Assembly: GCA_029267795.1 (NCBI GenBank)
Contig: JAJUHR010000090.1
Coordinates: forward strand, 1 to 7,178
Reading direction: 5' to 3'
Source: Planctomycetota bacterium
GTDB lineage: Bacteria; Planctomycetota; Phycisphaerae; Phycisphaerales; Phycisphaeraceae
DNA: 7,178 nt
Below, piece by piece: positions 6,347-7,178 of this stretch (position 1 is the stretch's first letter; every line of letters begins with the position of its first letter). The position numbers and the translations under genes are program-made. The notes under the pieces are model-generated. The model searched no databases. It had not been told where the DNA came from and saw only the letters and a list, made by a program, of their open reading frames with translations.

Positions 6347-6383
6347 TTGGCCTTGGCGCTAAACTAAAGCGAAAAACGGCCAA
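6347..6383 (-). repeat. Hairpin just upstream of lysC start
   Basis: The outer arms TTGGCC (6347-6352) and GGCCAA (6378-6383) enclose CGCT (6357-6360) and AGCG (6368-6371), giving a two-part stem. It ends 22 bp before the lysC GTG on the minus strand and is part of the proposed lysC leader. It could affect ribosome access or mRNA stability; this is inferred from pairing only. Confidence 0.4.
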
Positions 6384-6416
6384 ACACTCTAACAATCGTG
6401 ACGACTAGGCGGCAAA

Positions 6417-6435
6417 CGTGCTCCGAACGAGCACG
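6417..6435 (-). repeat. Hairpin in lysC leader, perfect 7-bp arms
   Basis: CGTGCTC (6417-6423) and GAGCACG (6429-6435) pair around a 5-nt loop. On the minus strand the stem is followed by GTTTG, so it resembles a weak intrinsic terminator or attenuator. It lies about 93 bp before the lysC start codon. Confidence 0.4.
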
Positions 6436-6456
6436 AAGCAGGGCACGCGGGGAGGT

Positions 6457-6473
6457 TGGAGAGCGGTTCTCCA
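6457..6473 (-). repeat. Hairpin in lysC leader, 6-bp arms
   Basis: TGGAGA (6457-6462) and TCTCCA (6468-6473) pair around a GCGGT loop. It stands 21 bp upstream, in the minus-strand sense, of the 6417-6435 hairpin. No T run follows. Confidence 0.35.
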
Positions 6474-6518
6474 GCAGGGGGTGGCCGGCCGTGGTCTTGC
6501 TGATGCGAACCGGGAGCG

Positions 6519-6539
6519 AAAAATGCCTTGTTTCAGGCA
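6519..6539 (-). terminator. Short hairpin plus T5 at the start of the lysC leader
   Basis: Read on the minus strand, TGCCT (6539-6535) and AGGCA (6528-6524) form a 5-bp stem with a 6-nt loop followed by five T (6523-6519). This has the form of a weak intrinsic terminator facing lysC. It begins within about 10 nt of the expected transcript start, which makes classic attenuation doubtful. It could instead end a minus-strand transcript arriving from beyond the window. Confidence 0.35.
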
Positions 6540-6553
6540 GCAAAATGGGTTAC

Positions 6554-6582
6554 ATTATTTTCTGTTTAGAATCGGTTTTCAA
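6554..6582 (-). promoter_or_regulatory. Promoter for lysC-AEC unit
   Basis: On the minus strand, -35 TTGAAA (6582-6577) and -10 AATAAT (6559-6554) are spaced 17 bp, each matching five of six consensus bases, in an AT-rich patch inside GC-rich flanks. Transcription would start near 6547 and leave a leader of about 220 nt before the lysC GTG at 6324. It is the only good minus-strand promoter I see upstream of lysC. Confidence 0.6.
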
Positions 6583-6599
6583 CCTCCTTTTCCCTTTAA

Positions 6600-6627
6600 G
6601 GGGAGAGACAGGGCGAGGGGCTCAAAC
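6600..6627. repeat. Half copy of a degenerate palindromic intergenic repeat
   Basis: GGGGAGAGACAGGGCGAGGGG resembles one half of the dispersed repeat whose two halves read roughly CCCTCACCC-CTCTCCC and GGGAGAG-GGGTGAGGGG. It lies just before the fuller copy at 6645-6695. The resemblance is from memory of such repeats, not from a search. Confidence 0.35.
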
Positions 6628-6644
6628 CCCCGAGAAATCGCAGG

Positions 6645-6695
6645 TTCACCCCTCACCCAAGCTCTCTCCCGAGTCGAGAGAGGGGGGGTGGTGAA
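6645..6695. repeat. Degenerate palindromic repeat (REP/MITE-like)
   Basis: The outer arms TTCACC (6645-6650) and GGTGAA (6690-6695) and the inner arms CTCTCTC (6662-6668) and GAGAGAG (6676-6682), with a CCGAGTC loop, form an imperfect hairpin. CCCTCACCC (6650-6658) faces a G-rich run (6682-6688). The layout matches the CCCTCACCC...CTCTCCC...GGGAGAG type of repeat that recurs between genes in many bacterial genomes. No transposase is present in the window. Confidence 0.5.
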
Positions 6696-6909
6696 AAATT
6701 GCCTCTCTGAGTACTTTTGATTTCTTCCCTTTTCTTACGAGCAAGGGGGGAGAAGAGAAGGAATAAAGCCGCGTCGTAACCGCCTGCATGCTTGGCTTGG
6801 CATACCTCTGATCAATCCAAAGGAAGCGGTGGAGCGAGCCGTAGTGAGCGTAACGGTAGGGGGAAGGCGAAGGTCCATATCTTTTTGTTTGACTGAGAAG
6901 GAGAGCACG
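6696..6909. other. Upstream region of the last gene; no gene seen
   Basis: The stretch holds polypurine/polypyrimidine runs (TTCTTCCCTTTTCTT near 6720-6736 facing AGAAGAGAAGGAA near 6751-6763) that could form an imperfect hairpin. It also holds a tract of short GAGCG/CCGTA/GTGAGCG words (about 6833-6858). I found no convincing promoter hexamers for the gene at 6910. Open frames on the minus strand here have no recognisable content. Confidence 0.4.
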
Positions 6910-7178
6910 ATGTCTCGGGTATGCAGCGGCGCGGTACGGATGGCTGGGGTTGTTGCTTCGATCGTGTGGGTTGTCAGTGGGCCTTCGCTGGCGGTTGCTG
7001 ATCCGCTGTGGGGCGTCCAGACCGTTACGGGCATCGGCGACATCTTTCTTAGCGGCGGCCAGAATAACTTTACATTCGACGGCAATGGGGGTGTGGGGGT
7101 GCCGGTGGCTTCTTCGCTGGTGGATGACGCGGTCACGCGGGATTTTTTCGGGCAGGGGCCACACAACCGGGGCGTGGC
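6910..7178 (+). CDS. Secreted protein of unknown function, 3'-truncated by window edge
   Basis: The frame is open from ATG 6910 to the end of the window, 89 codons, with no stop. AAGGAG (6898-6903) lies 6 nt before the ATG, the best SD in the window. Residues 1-30 form a signal peptide: MSRVCSGAVR, hydrophobic core VVASIVWVV, and SLAVA before a likely cut at Ala30/Asp31. The exported part begins DPLWGVQTVTGIGDIFLSGG and is rich in Gly, Asn, Val and Asp, as in many planctomycete surface or extracellular proteins. I recognise no domain. A PEP-CTERM tail is possible but would lie beyond the window. The gene is divergent from lysC, with the repeat region between them. Confidence 0.75.
   Translation, partial: MSRVCSGAVRMAGVVASIVWVVSGPSLAVADPLWGVQTVTGIGDIFLSGGQNNFTFDGNGGVGVPVASSLVDDAVTRDFFGQGPHNRGV

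Noticed and set aside
5125..6408. 427-residue + strand open frame antisense to lysC
   Set aside because: Low-complexity Gly/Asp/Val/Ala composition typical of a GC-rich shadow frame. The minus strand carries an unmistakable aspartate kinase.
6325..6550. Lysine riboswitch or T-box upstream of lysC
   Set aside because: Hairpins are present, but I do not see the conserved core sequences of either class by eye.
6398..6720. Two + strand open frames of about 100 residues between lysC and the last gene
   Set aside because: They cover the lysC leader, its promoter and the palindromic repeat, and their peptides look random.
6646..7166. Two minus-strand open frames over the repeat and the start of the last gene
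   Set aside because: They run across the palindromic repeat and opposite a + strand gene with a strong SD and signal peptide; composition is shadow-like.

Overview
The window looks like GC-rich bacterial chromosome, most likely from a planctomycete, perhaps of the Phycisphaerae type. Three things point there: a secreted C-type-lectin-like protein with an exosortase (PEP-CTERM) sorting tail ending in a VPxPA motif, a DUF1802 gene, and an aspartate kinase whose N-terminus reads VPSAPG. This lineage call is inferred from the proteins seen; no rRNA or other marker lies in the window. All motif and family calls come from reading the sequence, not from a database search.

Layout, left to right. Bases 1-1395 are the 3' four-fifths of argS (arginyl-tRNA synthetase), followed 43 bp later on the same strand by a complete DUF1802 gene (1439-1999). 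An AT-rich intergenic stretch (2000-2357) then carries a GNRA-loop hairpin, a perfect 10+1+10 palindrome, and a near-consensus promoter (TTGACA-18-GATAAT) with a leader of about 130 nt. This drives the lectin/PEP-CTERM gene (2358-2957), which ends in a clear intrinsic terminator (2994-3027). Bases 3028-3390 hold no convincing gene, only hairpins, weak promoter candidates and a minus-strand trace resembling a subtilase active-site segment. A small coiled-coil lipoprotein gene (3391-3792) follows. A 32-bp perfect palindrome (3836-3867) separates it from the converging minus-strand genes.

On the minus strand lie lysC (6324-5008, aspartate kinase, GTG start) and, 130 bp downstream of it, an AEC-family 10-TM transporter (4877-3891). 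They probably form one transcription unit. A good minus-strand promoter (TTGAAA-17-AATAAT, 6582-6554) lies about 230 bp before lysC, so the lysC mRNA may have a leader of about 220 nt with four predicted hairpins. Bases 6600-6700 hold a degenerate palindromic repeat of the dispersed CCCTCACCC/CTCTCCC type. From 6910 to the window end is the 5' part of a second secreted protein of unknown function, reading away from lysC.

Most of this is ordinary housekeeping plus cell-surface content. I see no defence system, mobile element, CRISPR array or tRNA. The points most worth a second look are the regulatory layout around the lectin gene, the structured lysC leader and the lysC-AEC pairing.
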